From Prosthecobacter algae (GTDB lineage Bacteria > Verrucomicrobiota > Verrucomicrobiia > Verrucomicrobiales > Verrucomicrobiaceae): a stretch of DNA of 64,000 bases. The stretch is taken from positions 310,001-374,000 of the forward strand of contig NZ_BAABIA010000005.1 in the NCBI RefSeq assembly GCF_039542385.1. The letters are read 5' to 3'. Positions 62,597 to 64,000 of this stretch are shown here, piece by piece. The notes below the pieces were generated by a model. It had not been told where the DNA came from. It did no database searches and was given only the letters and a program-made list of their open reading frames with translations. The translations under genes and the position numbers were made by a program. Position 1 is the first letter of the stretch. The number at the start of each line of letters is the position of its first letter.

Positions 62597-62628
62597 GGGA
62601 AATTTCCCCAGGGCTAAAAAACCCTGGG
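62597..62628. promoter_or_regulatory. overlapping palindromes in the bphO-glgX intergenic region
   Basis: A perfect 12-bp palindrome GGGAAATTTCCC (62597-62608) runs into a hairpin with arms CCCAGGG/CCCTGGG (62607-62613, 62622-62628) around an A-rich loop, followed by TAAAAAACAAAAAAA. On the minus strand the hairpin is preceded by a T-rich stretch. It lies between divergent genes and may be an operator or leader structure. Confidence 0.5.
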
Positions 62629-62689
62629 TAAAAAACAAAAAAACCGTGCCTCCACATCCGCCCAAAATGCTGGAAACGAAGAAACGGCG

Positions 62690-64000
62690 ATGAATTCGCT
62701 TCCCGCCCTCGGCCACGGCACTCCCTACCCCCTGGGGGCCACCTTCAAGAATGGAGGGGTCAATTTCGCCCTCTTCTCTGCTCATGCTCAAAAAGTCGAA
62801 CTATGTCTTTTCGATTCAGCCGAGGGGGGACAGGAAACCCGGATCGAGCTGCCGGAGTGTACCAACCAGATCTGGCATGGCTTTGTCCCCGGACTCGCCC
62901 CCGGGCAACTTTACGGCTATCGCGTACACGGCCCCTATGAGCCTGAGAAAGGTCACCGGTTCAACCCCCACAAACTGCTACTGGACCCTTATGCCAAGGC
63001 CATTGGCCGTCCGTTGAAGGCCTGGGATCCCTGCCTCTTTGGCTATGACTTGGAAGATGACTCCCAAGACCTGTCCTTCAATGAACAGGACTCAGCCACC
63101 CACGCACCGCTGGGCATGGTAATCGACTCCACCTTCGACTGGGAGGGCGACGCTTCTCCAGAGACCCCGTGGCACCGCACCATCATTTACGAGCTGCACG
63201 TCAAGGGCTTCACCCAAAAGCTCAACAGTCTCCCAGAGCATCTGCGCGGCACTTATGCCGGGCTGGCCTCCGACGAAGCCATGGATTACCTGCGCAAGCT
63301 GGGCGTGACCGCCGTGGAGCTGCTGCCCATCCACCATCACCTGGACGACTCCTTCCTACAGGCGCGCGGCCTAACGAACTATTGGGGATACAACACGCTG
63401 TCCTATTTCGCCTTTGAACCCTCCTACGCCTCCACCCAGGATCCGCACGCGGCCATGCGCGAATTCAAGGGCATGGTGAAACGTCTGCACGAAGCCGGAA
63501 TCGAGGTCATCCTCGACGTGGTTTACAACCACACGGCCGAAAGCAGCGAACGCGGGCCCACCCTCTCCTTTCGTGGCATTGACAATGCTTCCTACTATCG
63601 TCTCTCCCAAGAGCACCCGCGCTACTACGAAGACTTCACCGGCTGTGGCAACACCCTGACGATGGAGAACCCCTCCGGCCTGCGCCTGCTGATGGATAGC
63701 CTGCGCTACTGGGTCACAGAAATGCATGTGGACGGCTTCCGTTTTGACCTCGCCAGCGCCCTCGCACGTGAGCTTTTTGGCTGGAACAAGCTGAGCTCCT
63801 TTTTTGATGCCATCGGCCAGGACCCGGTGCTCTCGACCGTCAAACTCATCGCCGAGCCCTGGGACATCGGCATGGGCGGCTATCAGGTGGGGAACTTCCC
63901 AACCGGCTGGGCGGAGTGGAATGGCCGCTACCGCGATGAGGTGCGCCGCTGCTGGAAGGGCAATGACCGCGCCAATGAACTGTCCAAGCGGCTGAGCGGC
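62690..64000 (+). CDS. glgX: glycogen debranching enzyme GlgX, partial at window end
   Basis: The frame is open from ATG at 62690 to the last base (437 codons), so the C-terminus is missing. The protein opens with a CBM48-type domain ([22 protein letters not shown]) and continues with the GH13 barrel: [71 protein letters not shown] (nucleophile Asp region) and [19 protein letters not shown] (acid/base Glu). These are diagnostic of GlgX/TreX debranching enzymes, which cleave alpha-1,6 links of glycogen. It diverges from bphO. Confidence 0.95.
   Translation, partial: MNSLPALGHGTPYPLGATFKNGGVNFALFSAHAQKVELCLFDSAEGGQETRIELPECTNQIWHGFVPGLAPGQLYGYRVHGPYEPEKGHRFNPHKLLLDPYAKAIGRPLKAWDPCLFGYDLEDDSQDLSFNEQDSATHAPLGMVIDSTFDWEGDASPETPWHRTIIYELHVKGFTQKLNSLPEHLRGTYAGLASDEAMDYLRKLGVTAVELLPIHHHLDDSFLQARGLTNYWGYNTLSYFAFEPSYASTQDPHAAMREFKGMVKRLHEAGIEVILDVVYNHTAESSERGPTLSFRGIDNASYYRLSQEHPRYYEDFTGCGNTLTMENPSGLRLLMDSLRYWVTEMHVDGFRFDLASALARELFGWNKLSSFFDAIGQDPVLSTVKLIAEPWDIGMGGYQVGNFPTGWAEWNGRYRDEVRRCWKGNDRANELSKRLSG

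Overview
The window is about 60 % GC, densely packed chromosomal DNA. It most likely comes from a Verrucomicrobiota bacterium close to Verrucomicrobiaceae (Prosthecobacter-like). This is inferred from a Tat-exported DUF1552 protein, a giant secreted M36/Calx-beta protein with the C-terminal module common in that phylum, GbsR-type regulation, many hybrid histidine kinases, and mostly absent Shine-Dalgarno sequences. No rRNA, tRNA, CRISPR array or complete mobile element was recognised.

Layout. 1-4.8 kb: end of an ANL (AMP-ligase-like) gene, a coupled toxin/immunity-like pair and an orphan DUF1552 gene. 4.9-5.9 kb: seven imperfect palindrome-rich repeat units. 6.1-15.9 kb: an ABC-F ATPase converging on a 2718-residue M36-type secreted protein. 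16.1-19.0 kb: a GbsR-controlled set of small membrane proteins with two visible operators, then an outer-membrane barrel. 19.2-22.2 kb: a CheR/hybrid-kinase pair. 22.4-32.6 kb: envelope and stress genes (MscL, SDR, iron-permease-like, lipocalin, DUF3309, PfpI, YgaP-like, PGPGW, UbiB-type kinase, cupin, cardiolipin synthase, EEP phosphohydrolase, DUF4142). 32.7-42.7 kb: MalQ, a receiver-kinase, a DUF2007-like protein, an ECF sigma factor, a primase-like gene coupled to a sugar isomerase, and a receiver-kinase/NtrC-type pair. 42.9-48.4 kb: stress proteins (DUF892, two CsbD, DUF2383), RpoN and two transglutaminases. 48.6-62.5 kb: a six-gene minus-strand run of heme oxygenase, bacteriophytochrome, Rcp1-like receiver and three further kinases, one of 2436 residues. 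The window ends inside glgX.

How the parts fit. The bph run supplies biliverdin, a red/far-red sensor and a phosphorelay, so it reads as a light-signalling operon. RpoN and an NtrC-type activator lie among genes preceded by -24/-12-like elements, suggesting that sigma-54 drives part of the stress island. A second recurring signal, CCTAACC shortly before start codons, marks several of the small stress and membrane genes. GlgX and MalQ both act on glycogen-type glucans.
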